Shown: piece after piece, positions 1 to 8,797 of the stretch
How the letters are laid out: the number at the start of each line of letters is the position of its first letter
Numbering within the stretch: the first letter of the stretch is position 1
Assembly (NCBI GenBank): GCA_963730785.1
Contig: CAVSTF010000010.1
Coordinates: 62,001 to 126,000 of the forward strand
Source of the DNA: Bog-473 sp963730785
GTDB lineage: Bacteria > Actinomycetota > Acidimicrobiia > Acidimicrobiales > RAAP-2
Direction of reading: 5' to 3'
DNA length: 64,000 nt
Translations under genes and position numbers: made by a program
The notes under the pieces: generated by a model
Database searches by the model: none
What the model was told of the DNA's origin: nothing
Seen by the model: the letters and a program-made list of their open reading frames with translations, nothing else

Positions 1-869
1 GGAACATCATGACGGTGAACCAGTACGCCACCCCGGACCAGGTCGACCGCTGGGTGCTCAAGACCCTGATGGGGGAGTACGTCTGGTGCCAGCTGTTCTC
101 CGAGCCCGAAGCCGGGTCGGACGCGGCGGCGGTCAAGACCCGGGGCGTGCGGGTCGACGGGGGCTGGGTGGTCAACGGCCAGAAGGTCTGGACCTCGGGG
201 GCGCAGTACTGCCACCTCGGCCTGGCCACGGTGCGCACCAACCCCGATGCGGCCAAGCACGCCGGCATCACCACCATGGTGATCGACATGCACGCGCCGG
301 GCGTCGAGGTACGTCCGCTGCGCCAGATCACCGGCAATTCGGACTTCAACGAGGTCTTCTTCACCGACGTGTTCGTGCCCGACGATGACGTGGTGGGCGT
401 GGTCGATGACGGCTGGACGGTGGCTCGTTCGACGTTGGGGAACGAGCGGGTCTCCATCGGTGGCGGGGCCGGCGGCATCTTCCCGAGCATGGACCTGTTC
501 GCCCTGCTGAAGCAGCACGGTGAGCGGTTGCCGAATGCGGCGGAGCGCATCGGAGCCCTGCTGGCCGAGGACCACGCACTGAAGGTCTTGAATTTGCGAC
601 GGGCTCAGCGGGCCGTGGTGGGTGGCGGTCCGGGGCCCGAGGGGAACGTGACCAAGCTGGTGCTGGCCGAGCACGGGCACGAGCAGGCAGCACTGCAATC
701 GGACCTGGTGGGTCCTGAGCTGGCGTTTTTGAACGGCGACGGCGCCTTTGCCGGTTTCTCACAGCTGGCTACCCGGGCCATGTCGATCGCCGGGGGTACT
801 TCGGAGATCACCCGGAACCAAATTGCCGAGCGGATTCTCGGCCTCCCTCGGGACCCGCTCAACAAGTAA
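1..869 (+). CDS. Acyl-CoA dehydrogenase, C-terminal part (5' end outside window)
   Basis: The frame is open from base 3 at the window edge, so this is the last ~289 residues of a protein of usually 380-400 residues. It would oxidise an acyl-CoA at the alpha-beta bond, passing electrons from FAD to ETF. Visible family marks are the substrate/flavin segment WCQLFSEPEAGSD near the start and the C-terminal GGTSEITRNQIAERILGLP, which closes the FAD site. The ATG at base 9 lies inside the conserved domain and is not the real start. The chain-length specificity cannot be read from this part. The gene is intact up to TAA at 867-869. Confidence 0.93.
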   Translation, partial: NIMTVNQYATPDQVDRWVLKTLMGEYVWCQLFSEPEAGSDAAAVKTRGVRVDGGWVVNGQKVWTSGAQYCHLGLATVRTNPDAAKHAGITTMVIDMHAPGVEVRPLRQITGNSDFNEVFFTDVFVPDDDVVGVVDDGWTVARSTLGNERVSIGGGAGGIFPSMDLFALLKQHGERLPNAAERIGALLAEDHALKVLNLRRAQRAVVGGGPGPEGNVTKLVLAEHGHEQAALQSDLVGPELAFLNGDGAFAGFSQLATRAMSIAGGTSEITRNQIAERILGLPRDPLNK

Positions 870-1057
870 TTGCAGGTAGAGGGTAGTTTTAGCGGCTGAC
901 CTGGACTGGAGTGCGGGCTCTCTGGGGGCCGATTGTGCTTTGATGCTGAACGAACGACCGCCAGAAACGGTGGTGTGGGACGTTCTCTATGGCGGGTAGA
1001 GGGTGGGGTTCCGATTTTGGGGCCCATCCCCGTCCCAATACCGACTCTGGAGGATTG

Positions 1058-3163
1058 ATGCAGACGATGTGGGGGAAGAGCGCCGGGGCGGGCCGACGTA
1101 AGGATGCATCGCACCAGCGGGTGCGGGGTTTTGGCTTTCGTCGGCCGGTCCGTAACGCACTGTTGGCCACCGCGGCGATTGCGCTGCCGCTGACGGCCAT
1201 AGTGGCGACGTCGTCGGCGCCCGCGGCCGGAGGGAGTCTGACCCTCCCGGCCTCGCTCGGGTCCGGACTGCTGTCCACGGTGACCAACACCATCAGTTCG
1301 CTGAGCACTGAACTGAAAAACGGGGTGGTGCTGCCCACCAATGCGGGACTTGATCCTGCCGGTGTCTCGAATGGGATCGAGGGATCGACTTCCAACAACG
1401 TCAACGCCGTGCCGGCGGTCAGCAACTCACCTGCTCTCCCCGGGCCGAACGCGCCCACCTCGGTCAAGGCCAGCCAGTCCAGCGCCTCCCCGGACCTGAC
1501 CGTGAAGTGGACCAATGCCAGCAACGGCCCGGCCACCCAGGCGGACCTGATTCAGCTCTGGCTGCTGTCGACCTCTCCCAAGACCCTGGTCACCACACTC
1601 AAGTGCGGAAGCTGCACCACCACCACCTTCCGCGAGCTGACGGGCGGCGACACCTACAACACCACCGTGATTCCCATCGGTGCCAACGGGTCGGGCAGCA
1701 CCACCACCTCGAACCCGGTGACCATGCAGATCTGGTGCCTGGTCGGTGCCTGCGTCTCGTTTGATGCCACCACGGCCATCGGTCCGAGCAATCACGCCGC
1801 CTCGGGCATCCTGGAGTCGCTGCTCCCTGTCGACAATGATGCGGCGGACCTCGCGGCGTTGGACACCACGTCGTATCGAGGTGGCCTCGGAGCCGAAAAC
1901 CCCGACGGTTCGTTCAACTGGACCGGGTTCGACACGGCCACCGCCGAAGGGGCCAAGAACATCGTCGAACTGGACAGCGTGTGGAAGGCCGAATACGGCG
2001 ACGGTGGTACGGACAACAGTCCGCCCACCCCCTGGTCGAACTGGACTGCCTACTCCAACTTCATCAAAAAGACGGTGACCGACATTGAGGCCACTGGCCA
2101 CAAGGCTGACTACTTCGAGATCTACAACGAGCCGGGCGGCAACGACCTCTACTACGACGCCGCTGGCTACAACTCCGAGACGCCGGCCCTGCTGCTGCAG
2201 CAGTTCAAGGTGGCCTACCAGGCCATTAAGGCCGCCGATCCGGCGGCTCAGGTCATCGGACCCGACTTGTCGCAGTACGAGGACTACCCAGGCGAGTACG
2301 CCCCCTTTGAGCACGCCTTCGACATGCCGACGTTCCTGAACTACGCGGCGGCCAACAACATCAAGCTGGCGGCCATCAGTTGGCACGAGATTCTCAACAA
2401 CTACGGCATCTCGCCCCGTCAGAACACGCTGGTGCCAGCCAACCTGCAGGACGATGTGGCCTCGGTCCGATCCATCATGGCCGGGCTGCCGGCGTTGGGG
2501 CATCCCAAGATCTTCATTGACGAATACGGCATCCCCGACGTGCAGAAGATTCCGGGTTGGGACGTCGAGTACCTGGCGGCCCTGACCAATGCGGGCGTCG
2601 ATTTGGCCGACCGCAGCTGCTGGGGCGATGACTGCCTCGATCCGACGTTGGATGGATTGCTGTACACGAACGGCACCTCGCCGCTGCCCAGCTACTTTGA
2701 CCGGCTCACCTACGCCGCCATGTCGGGCAACATGATCAGCACCGGTTCGTCGAGCGACACCGTGTCGGCGCTGGGCTCGTACAACTCGACCACCAAGACA
2801 CTGACCGGCCTGGTTGGCCGAGGCGTGGGTTGCTCGCAGAACACCGAGTGGTGCACGTCGGCCTTCACCGACTACACCGATGCGGCGCCGACCTCAGTGC
2901 TGGTCACGATCAACGTGCCCTGGACCAGTGGCTCGGCCACCGTGGCCCTGACCGACATTGCCGGTGGATCGCCCGACCTCCCGGTGGGCGGCACCAACCT
3001 GGCTTCGTTGCAGGGACTGATTCCCCAGCTGCCGGCCGATGCTCCGGTGCCGACGGACACCACCTACCCGATCGTTCCCGCCGGCCCAGGCCGGGGCTCC
3101 ATCTCCGTGCTCATCCCGAGCTTCGCCGATGGTGACGCCTACTCGTTCTCGGTGACCCACTAA
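1058..3163 (+). CDS. Secreted clan GH-A glycoside hydrolase with fibronectin III domain
   Basis: This 701-residue protein is probably an exported polysaccharide- or glycoside-cleaving enzyme. ATG 1058 is preferred over an upstream in-frame ATG at 989 because GGAGG lies five bases before it. Residues ~30-60 form a basic then hydrophobic signal segment ending in an Ala-rich stretch. Residues ~128-222 look like a fibronectin type III domain (APTSVKAS, a central LTVKW strand). The catalytic part follows, with EIYNEPGG near residue 357, typical of the acid/base Asn-Glu of clan GH-A, and FIDEYGIPD near 488, a plausible nucleophile Glu. It resembles GH39/GH5-like enzymes, but I cannot fix the family or substrate. 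Neighbours give no hint. Confidence 0.72.
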   Translation: MQTMWGKSAGAGRRKDASHQRVRGFGFRRPVRNALLATAAIALPLTAIVATSSAPAAGGSLTLPASLGSGLLSTVTNTISSLSTELKNGVVLPTNAGLDPAGVSNGIEGSTSNNVNAVPAVSNSPALPGPNAPTSVKASQSSASPDLTVKWTNASNGPATQADLIQLWLLSTSPKTLVTTLKCGSCTTTTFRELTGGDTYNTTVIPIGANGSGSTTTSNPVTMQIWCLVGACVSFDATTAIGPSNHAASGILESLLPVDNDAADLAALDTTSYRGGLGAENPDGSFNWTGFDTATAEGAKNIVELDSVWKAEYGDGGTDNSPPTPWSNWTAYSNFIKKTVTDIEATGHKADYFEIYNEPGGNDLYYDAAGYNSETPALLLQQFKVAYQAIKAADPAAQVIGPDLSQYEDYPGEYAPFEHAFDMPTFLNYAAANNIKLAAISWHEILNNYGISPRQNTLVPANLQDDVASVRSIMAGLPALGHPKIFIDEYGIPDVQKIPGWDVEYLAALTNAGVDLADRSCWGDDCLDPTLDGLLYTNGTSPLPSYFDRLTYAAMSGNMISTGSSSDTVSALGSYNSTTKTLTGLVGRGVGCSQNTEWCTSAFTDYTDAAPTSVLVTINVPWTSGSATVALTDIAGGSPDLPVGGTNLASLQGLIPQLPADAPVPTDTTYPIVPAGPGRGSISVLIPSFADGDAYSFSVTH

Positions 3164-3180
3164 GGGGGAGCTGGCTGGGC

Positions 3181-3600
3181 TCAGTCGACGACGCTGAGCG
3201 ACACCTCGATGTTGCCCCGGGTGGCATTGGAATACGGGCACACCTCATGGGCCGCTGCCGTTAGCTCCTCGGCCGTGGCGTGGTCGAGCGCAGGGGCGTA
3301 AATGACCAGGGCGGCGGTGAGGCCGAAACCGCCTGAACCGTTCGGCCCGATGCCAATGCTGGCTGAGACCTCGGTGCCCGTCACATCGAGCTTCTTCTGG
3401 CCGGCCACCAGCTTCAAGGCCGAATGGAAGCAGGCGGCGTAGCCCGCAGCGAAGAGCTCCTCGGGGTTGGTGGCCCCACCCTGACCACCCATTTCGGTGG
3501 GAATGCGCAGGTCAAGGTCGATAAAGCCGTCGTCGCTACGGGCGTGGCCGTTTCGGCCGTCTCCAGTGGCGTGGGCAGTGGCGGTGTAGAGGATGTCCAT
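3181..3600 (-). CDS. ohr: Organic hydroperoxide resistance protein Ohr
   Basis: A 139-residue OsmC/Ohr-family peroxidase that reduces organic hydroperoxides with a reactive cysteine, usually recycled by lipoylated proteins. The two family cysteines are both present, in AACFHSAL (about residue 61) and EVCPYSNATRGN (about 126). The length is normal. The start is ATG at 3600, with AAGGA eight bases upstream; a longer open frame continues upstream but lacks conserved sequence. It is convergent with the glycoside hydrolase, 17 bases from its stop. No adjacent OhrR regulator is present, which is often found with ohr. Confidence 0.92.
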   Translation of the reverse strand: MDILYTATAHATGDGRNGHARSDDGFIDLDLRIPTEMGGQGGATNPEELFAAGYAACFHSALKLVAGQKKLDVTGTEVSASIGIGPNGSGGFGLTAALVIYAPALDHATAEELTAAAHEVCPYSNATRGNIEVSLSVVD

Positions 3601-3733
3601 GACCCCATCCTTCTGGTTTGTTGACGGGCGCGCCACTGCAACCAGATAGCGACGGTGCGGCAACGAAATACGCGCCGACCGTTTCTTACTGTGCACGCCA
3701 GGGACGCCGGAGGGGGACCCGGTGGAGGGGGGA

Positions 3734-3955
3734 GTGCGATGAGCACACTGACGAAGAGCTTGCCGGCGGAGGTCAAAGGGGAGACCTCCGCCGGACTCGC
3801 TCGAGACGGCGCTGGGTACGACTACGTCATGCTCCCGATTGCTCGGAAGTGGGGCGAACACCGAACGGTGTCGTCCAGGTTCATCGCCTTCGCCTACGTG
3901 TTCACGGGCATCAGCGTCTTCACGGTCACTGCTCTGGTGCGATGAGCACACTGAC
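3734..3955 (+). repeat. Tandem partial duplication with 19-base exact direct repeats
   Basis: The sequence GTGCGATGAGCACACTGAC occurs at 3734-3752 and again at 3937-3955, a period of 203 bases. Each copy contains the start codon of one of the two related membrane proteins. Beyond the exact repeat the units stay similar but diverged at the nucleotide level. Confidence 0.85.
3739..3945 (+). CDS. Small membrane protein, partial copy of the N-terminus of the next gene
   Basis: A 68-residue protein whose whole length aligns with the first ~68 residues of the following membrane protein. Both begin MSTLTK, then share an acidic stretch, VMLPIA.KWGE, a basic turn and one hydrophobic segment containing GIS. 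It therefore looks like a cytoplasmic N-tail plus a single membrane helix. A 19-base exact repeat carries both start codons, 203 bases apart. Its TGA overlaps the ATG of the next gene (ATGA), so the two are probably translationally coupled. Function unknown. The mature body has diverged from its copy at many codons, so the duplication is not recent, which favours a maintained gene. Confidence 0.6.
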   Translation: MSTLTKSLPAEVKGETSAGLARDGAGYDYVMLPIARKWGEHRTVSSRFIAFAYVFTGISVFTVTALVR

Positions 3956-5483
3956 CAAGACGCTTCCCCCGGAGGTCGAAAGGGAAGCGTCCGCTGCACT
4001 CGCTCTGGAGTTTCCCGGGCACCACCGTCACGTCATGCTGCCGATCGCGCCCAAGTGGGGCGAGCGCCGACCCGTACCCGGCAAGTGGATCGCCATCGCT
4101 GGCCTCATGGTCGGGATCAGCGTGTTGGTCGCCACCACGCTGGCGCGACAACTCTCAACCGACGTGTTCTGGCAAATGGCGGCCGGGCAATGGATCCTGG
4201 CCCATCATCACGTCTTCGGTCTGGACCCGTTCAGCTACACCGAGTCGCATCACCGCTGGGTGGCCGACGAGTGGGGTTCTGAAGTCATATTGGCCACGCT
4301 CTACAAGCTGTTCGGCGCGGCGGCCTACAACATCATTTCCATCGGGACCGGCACGCTCTCGTTGATCGCCACCATGGCCTATGCCAAGACACTGGGAGCC
4401 AAGGGCGGTCGGCTGGCTGCGATCGCGGTGTTGATGGCGATTGGCATCGCGGGCTTTGTGACGCAGGATCGCGGGCTGTCGTTCTCGCTGATCTGGTTGC
4501 CACTCGAGCTCCTCATTCTCCACAAGGCACGCACCAATGCCCGCTGGCTGTGGTGGTTGCCGGTGCTCTGCGTGCTGTGGGTCAACACCCATGGCTCCAT
4601 CTTGCTGGGCTTGGCCGTCATCGGTGTCGAGCTGGCGTGGTCAATGGCGCCGGCGACCTGGTTGGCTCGGATTCGGGGCGTGGGCCGGGCCCCCGATCCG
4701 TTCTACGTCGCGCTGGCCGCCATCGGCAGTTTGGTGGCCTCCTTCATTTCGCCCTATGGCCCCGGACTGTTGCTGTACGACCTCAAGGTCTCGACCAACT
4801 CGCAGATTGGCCAGTACATCAAGGAATGGCAGTCACCCGACTTCCATTCGATTCCGGTGTTGCTGATGGTGGGCGTGCCCCTGATGGTTCTTGTGTTGGC
4901 CTTCCGGCACCGTCCGCATTTGGTGCTCGAGACCACACTCACGGTGCTGTTCCTGGTCGGGACGCTGCACTCCATTCGGGTGGCCATTTACCTGATGGTG
5001 GCCGCCGCCGGTTTGGCCGCCGCCATGCCGGCTCGCCCCCAGTGGGGCGCGCAAGCTCGAAAGGTGGTCGGTGGGATCACACTCGGTCTCATGATTGCCT
5101 TGGTCGCCCTGCCGTCGGTACCGGCAGGGACAGTGGCGACGGGGACGCCGGTCCAGGCCTTCAACTTCCTGGCTTCGCATCCGGGCCGGATCTTCACCGA
5201 GTACACCTGGGGCGACTATTCGATTGCTCGCCACCGGGCCACCTTCGTCGATGGGCGGACCGATCTCTTCGTGGGTCCGGTGCTGAGCGATTTCTTTGCG
5301 GTCAGCGGTCTCACGACGGACCCGGATCTCATACTGCTCAAGTACCACGTCTCCTACGTGGTGTGGTCGCCCGATCAGCCGCTGTCGGAATTCCTGGCCC
5401 GAGATGCCGGCTGGGTTGAGGTCGATCACACGTCATCGTCGGTGACCTTTGCTCGCAAGAGTGTGTGGGAACAACAGGGGTGA
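3942..5483 (+). CDS. Polytopic membrane protein, possibly GT-C glycosyltransferase-like
   Basis: A 513-residue protein with about ten hydrophobic segments, starting after a ~45-residue cytoplasmic tail. A soluble C-terminal part of ~100 residues follows. The first extracytoplasmic loop has the pattern DVFWQMAAGQWIL...DPFSYT...WVADEWGSE, a Trp/Asp-rich loop of the kind seen in actinobacterial membrane proteins related to GT-C transferases. That relation is a guess from topology and loop composition. The C-terminal part has TEYTWGDYSIARH and VDGRTDLF, typical of the same uncharacterised family. The start overlaps the stop of the small copy gene upstream. The DUF2510 gene follows after four bases, so all three are probably one operon. 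Confidence 0.6.
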   Translation: MSTLTKTLPPEVEREASAALALEFPGHHRHVMLPIAPKWGERRPVPGKWIAIAGLMVGISVLVATTLARQLSTDVFWQMAAGQWILAHHHVFGLDPFSYTESHHRWVADEWGSEVILATLYKLFGAAAYNIISIGTGTLSLIATMAYAKTLGAKGGRLAAIAVLMAIGIAGFVTQDRGLSFSLIWLPLELLILHKARTNARWLWWLPVLCVLWVNTHGSILLGLAVIGVELAWSMAPATWLARIRGVGRAPDPFYVALAAIGSLVASFISPYGPGLLLYDLKVSTNSQIGQYIKEWQSPDFHSIPVLLMVGVPLMVLVLAFRHRPHLVLETTLTVLFLVGTLHSIRVAIYLMVAAAGLAAAMPARPQWGAQARKVVGGITLGLMIALVALPSVPAGTVATGTPVQAFNFLASHPGRIFTEYTWGDYSIARHRATFVDGRTDLFVGPVLSDFFAVSGLTTDPDLILLKYHVSYVVWSPDQPLSEFLARDAGWVEVDHTSSSVTFARKSVWEQQG

Positions 5484-5487
5484 ATGC

Positions 5488-5916
5488 ATGACGACGACTG
5501 AGCAGCCAGCGGGCTGGTACCCAGATCAGGAAGATCCCTCGCTCCTGCGCTATTGGGACGGCAGCATGTGGACGAAGAACAGGGCGCCGATTCCGCCCCC
5601 CACCGCACCGCCACCCCCGCCGCAGTGGGACCAGCCCATGCCACCGCCGTACCTGGCGGGACAGGTTCCCGGCATGAGCGCGTTTGCCGTGGCCTCTTTC
5701 GTGTTGAGTCTGGTCTGGCTCTACGGCGTCGGCGCAATCTTGGCCATCATCTTCGGGCACATCTCCCTCAATCACATTCGCAAGCGTGGAGAGCGCGGAC
5801 GCGGGCTGGCCATAGCCGGATTGATCATTGGCTACGTCGGACTGGCCGGCCTGATCGCCGTCATCATCGTTGCCGCAACGGTTTCCAATAACAACAACTG
5901 TTTCTGCACCAACTAG
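5488..5916 (+). CDS. DUF2510/DUF4190 membrane protein
   Basis: A 142-residue protein. Residues ~8-28 are a DUF2510 motif (GWYPDQEDPSLLRYWDGSMWT), a short actinobacterial module at the N-terminus of membrane proteins. A Pro-rich linker follows. Two hydrophobic hairpin helices, residues ~62-135, flank a basic turn with GHISLNHI, the layout of DUF4190. The tail ends in an Asn-run and CFCTN. The function of these domains is unknown. It lies four bases after the membrane protein upstream and 24 bases before another DUF2510 protein, so cotranscription is likely. Confidence 0.75.
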   Translation: MTTTEQPAGWYPDQEDPSLLRYWDGSMWTKNRAPIPPPTAPPPPPQWDQPMPPPYLAGQVPGMSAFAVASFVLSLVWLYGVGAILAIIFGHISLNHIRKRGERGRGLAIAGLIIGYVGLAGLIAVIIVAATVSNNNNCFCTN

Positions 5917-5940
5917 CGGCGCGCCGGACTGTTGGATTCG

Positions 5941-6738
5941 ATGCAGCCACCACCACTCCCGGGGCCCGCGTGGTATCCAGATCCAACGGGACAGGCAGGA
6001 CTTCGTTGGTGGGACGGATCGAGGTGGACGCCACATCTGTCCGCCCTGCCTTCCGAAACTCGCCCGCCCGCCAACTCCAACGCCAATGCCATCTCGATCT
6101 CCATCGGTGAACAAAAAAGATACTTGGCGGGATGGTGGCGAAGGGTGGGGGGCCTTTTGCTCGACAGCGTCTTCCTCTCTATACCTGTGACGGCCGGTCA
6201 GCTCATCGTCGGTGGCATCTTCGGATCGGACCCATTTCCGAATGGAGGGTATGGCGCTGAGTCAACGGCGAATCTCGCTCTCCGAGCAATCGTCGAAATT
6301 CTCTCGGCGGTACTGGTCATCGCCTATCCGGCCTATTTCATGCGGACACGCGGCTGGACGTTCGGGATGAGGATTGCCGGTGTTGAGGTGATCGATGCAA
6401 CGACCGGACAAAAGCTGAGTCGCCGACAGGCATGGCGAAGGGCGCTGTTTGTTTTTGTGGTGACTGGGACCTGGAGCAGGGCGGAAGTGATTCTTCGGTT
6501 CTTCAACCATCACCCGAACACCACCTTCGGCCCAGGACGGATCCCTACCCTCATCGGCGAACTCGCCGCGTTGACTATCTCGCTTTGGATGTTGAGGAGC
6601 CCGATCAATCAGACGCTGCAAGACAAATTCGCCGGGTCAGTCGTGGTGCTCAGTCAAACGGAACGACGCGCAAACGGGACTTTGTCGAGTCAGTCGACGA
6701 GGAGTACCGGCGCCGGGGCTGCTTCGTCGGTGCCTTGA
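5941..6738 (+). CDS. DUF2510 + RDD-domain membrane protein
   Basis: A 265-residue protein from ATG 5941 (a TTG nine bases earlier is possible). DUF2510 lies near residues 8-30 (AWYPDPTGQAGLRWWDGSRWT), followed by a linker and an RDD domain. The RDD part has the diagnostic YLAGWWRRVGGLLLDSVFL, with the Arg and Asp of the family near the first helix, and a later GWTFGMRIAGVEVID. Three or four helices are visible. RDD proteins have been linked to ion or solute transport but the role here is unknown. The 3' end may overlap the reconstructed tail of the convergent MFS gene by ~49 bases. Confidence 0.78.
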   Translation: MQPPPLPGPAWYPDPTGQAGLRWWDGSRWTPHLSALPSETRPPANSNANAISISIGEQKRYLAGWWRRVGGLLLDSVFLSIPVTAGQLIVGGIFGSDPFPNGGYGAESTANLALRAIVEILSAVLVIAYPAYFMRTRGWTFGMRIAGVEVIDATTGQKLSRRQAWRRALFVFVVTGTWSRAEVILRFFNHHPNTTFGPGRIPTLIGELAALTISLWMLRSPINQTLQDKFAGSVVVLSQTERRANGTLSSQSTRSTGAGAASSVP

Positions 6739-8244
6739 CCGTTTTCGGCGGGTCCCGACGGGCCAGATGGCGGAGGCCCGATGGCCTTAGCGGCCTTGTT
6801 GGGCAAGAACATGGTCGGGATGAAGGCAATCAAGATCGTGATCACCGACCACCAGAAGGTGTGGGCAAAGGCCGACGGAGACCCGGTTGGCGATTTCCGG
6901 TGGCAGCTTGACCGTGCTGTCGAGCGAGATGCCGGAGCTTCCGCCGTGTGAGCCCACCTTTTCGATGATCTGACGCTGCAGCACCACGGCGAACGCAGCC
7001 ACGGCCACTGAGCCGCCGATCTGGCGCATGATGTTCAAGGTGGTGCTGGCCTTGGGGATCTGAGCCGGGGTGAGATCGAAGTAGGCGGCGGCCATGATCG
7101 GCATCATGGACATACCGAGTCCGATGCCGCGGGCAAAGAGGGTGATGGCGAGCAGGATTTCTGACGAGCCGGCCGACACAAAGGCAAACGGCACGGTGGC
7201 CACGGCCATCAAAATGATGCCCGCCGGTACCACTTTCCGGGGACCGAGTCGGTCAGTTACCCGACCTGAAAGTCGCATGACACAGGCGGCGCCAAGTCCC
7301 TGCGGGGCCATGAGCAAACCGGCGACCCAGGGCGATTGGCCGCGGGCGATCTGGTAGTAGAGCGGCAGGAGAAACATCGAGCCGAACAGCGTGGCGCCGA
7401 GGACGAAGATGCTGATGTTGGCGATGGTGAAGTTGCGGCTCTTGAACAGTCGCAACTCGAGCAGCGGGTTCTTGATGTGCAGCGCGTGGAACACGAAGGC
7501 GACCATCAGGGCGATACCGACGAAGAAACTCACGAGCACCTGCGTGCTGGTGAAGCTGCCCGTGATGCCGACTTCGGAGAGTGAGTACACGAGCGCGGCC
7601 AGGCCGGGGGAGAGGAGGCAGAAGCCGAGGGTGTCGAAGCTGGCCTTGATCTTCTCCTGCTTGCCATCGAGGAAGCGGCTGGAAAGGATGAGAGTGATGA
7701 TGCCGACGGGAACGTTGATGTAGAAAATCCAGCGCCAGCTGAAGTTGGAGATGATGAGACCACCCAGTACCGGCCCGAGTACCGGGCCCATGACGGTGGG
7801 CACGCCGATGACGCTCATGACCTGACCCATGCGTTGCGGTCCGGCGGCCCGGGCCATCATCGACTGGCCGATGGGCAGGATCATGCCGCCGCCCAGTCCT
7901 TGGAGCACCCGGAAGAAGATGAGCGAGTTGGCCGACCAGGCCACGCCGCACAGGCTCGACCCGATGATGAACAGGGTGAGCGAAATCATCCACATCGGTT
8001 TGGCGCCGACCCGGTCGACGGCCCAACCGGTGACCGGGATGACGACGGCCAGGGCCAGGAGGTAGCCCGTCGTGACCCACTGAATGGTGGAGACGGAAAC
8101 GTGGAAGTCCTTGCCCAGCGTGTCGAGGGCAACGGCGACGATCGTCGTATCGAGGATCGACATGATCGAACCGAGGACCACCACGGTGGCGATCCGCCGC
8201 AATTCGGGGGTCAGGACTGATTCCTTGGTGTTGCTCCGGGCCAC
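6690..8244 (-). CDS. MFS multidrug exporter, DHA2/EmrB-QacA type, frameshifted near its 3' end
   Basis: A 14-helix drug:proton antiporter. The N-terminal helix carries LDTTIVAVALDTLG, and the motif-C-like GPVLGPVLGGLI is present, both typical of DHA2 exporters. The start is taken as GTG 8244 because AGGAG lies just upstream and a TTGACA/TACTAT promoter sits between this codon and the in-frame ATG at 8289. Near 6880-6890 the frame shifts by one base. Past it another frame reads FAHTFWWSVITILIAFIPTM, a proper last helix, ending at a stop at 6690. As printed, the frame would instead run out near 6787. It is divergent from a MarR regulator that probably controls it. Confidence 0.85.
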
Positions 8245-8268
8245 GACGCTCCTCTCGGGGATTAGTTC

Positions 8269-8296
8269 ATAGTACTCAAATATCTTCATTTGTCAA
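8269..8296 (-). promoter_or_regulatory. MFS promoter with inverted repeat, candidate MarR operator
   Basis: Read on the minus strand, TTGACA (8296-8291) and TACTAT (8274-8269) are separated by 16 bases, a good sigma-70-type promoter for the exporter. Between and over the -35 lies the inverted repeat CAAAT-N6-ATTTG at 8277-8292. Its position would let a bound MarR dimer block the promoter. This is inference from sequence alone. Confidence 0.55.
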
Positions 8297-8319
8297 AGGA
8301 TTTCTGGCATGATGTGTGC

Positions 8320-8766
8320 ATGGGATTGGCCGAGGACGCCTACGACCGCCTGCGCCGTGTCGCCTTTGAGGGCGAACACGCTGAGCGCATGGCTGATCTG
8401 GGGACACAGCACAAGCTGTCGCCCGGGGTGATCAAGACCCTCATGCGGCTGTCGTCATCGGACGGCATCTCCATGGGGGACATGGCCCGGGGTCTGGGCT
8501 GCGACCCGTCCTACATCACGGCCTTGGTTGATGATTTGGATGCCCGCGGTTTGGCAACACGGGAGCCGAATCCGGTCGACCGGCGGGTCAAGATCATTGT
8601 GCTCACCGAGGCCGGTCGTGCGCTGGGTGAAGAGATTCGGGCCGTGCTGTCGGTGCCGCCGTCGTCGTTCTCGGCCCTATCGAAGAGCGAGCTAGCTGAG
8701 TTGAGCGACCTGCTGGACAAGGTGATTGCGGCGGATGAGCGTGTGAAGGCGGCGACGCAGAACTAA
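8320..8766 (+). CDS. MarR-family transcriptional regulator
   Basis: A 148-residue winged-helix regulator. The DNA-binding region is residues ~35-105, with the recognition part DPSYITALVDDLDARGLATREPNPVDRRVK and the wing DRR, strongly typical of MarR. Helices at both ends would form the dimer. ATG 8320 is chosen; six bases before it lies CATGAT, a -10-like hexamer, which would make the transcript leaderless. A TTG at 8290 would add ten residues of no conserved character. It faces away from the MFS exporter and probably represses it until a phenolic or drug-like ligand binds. Confidence 0.88.
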   Translation: MGLAEDAYDRLRRVAFEGEHAERMADLGTQHKLSPGVIKTLMRLSSSDGISMGDMARGLGCDPSYITALVDDLDARGLATREPNPVDRRVKIIVLTEAGRALGEEIRAVLSVPPSSFSALSKSELAELSDLLDKVIAADERVKAATQN

Positions 8767-8797
8767 TTGGTCGGGATCACTACGTCATAATGACGGC

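Noticed and set aside
1427..2503. Long open frame antisense to the glycoside hydrolase
   Set aside because: It is the codon-position shadow expected in very GC-rich genes. It has Arg/Gly-rich composition and no recognisable motif.
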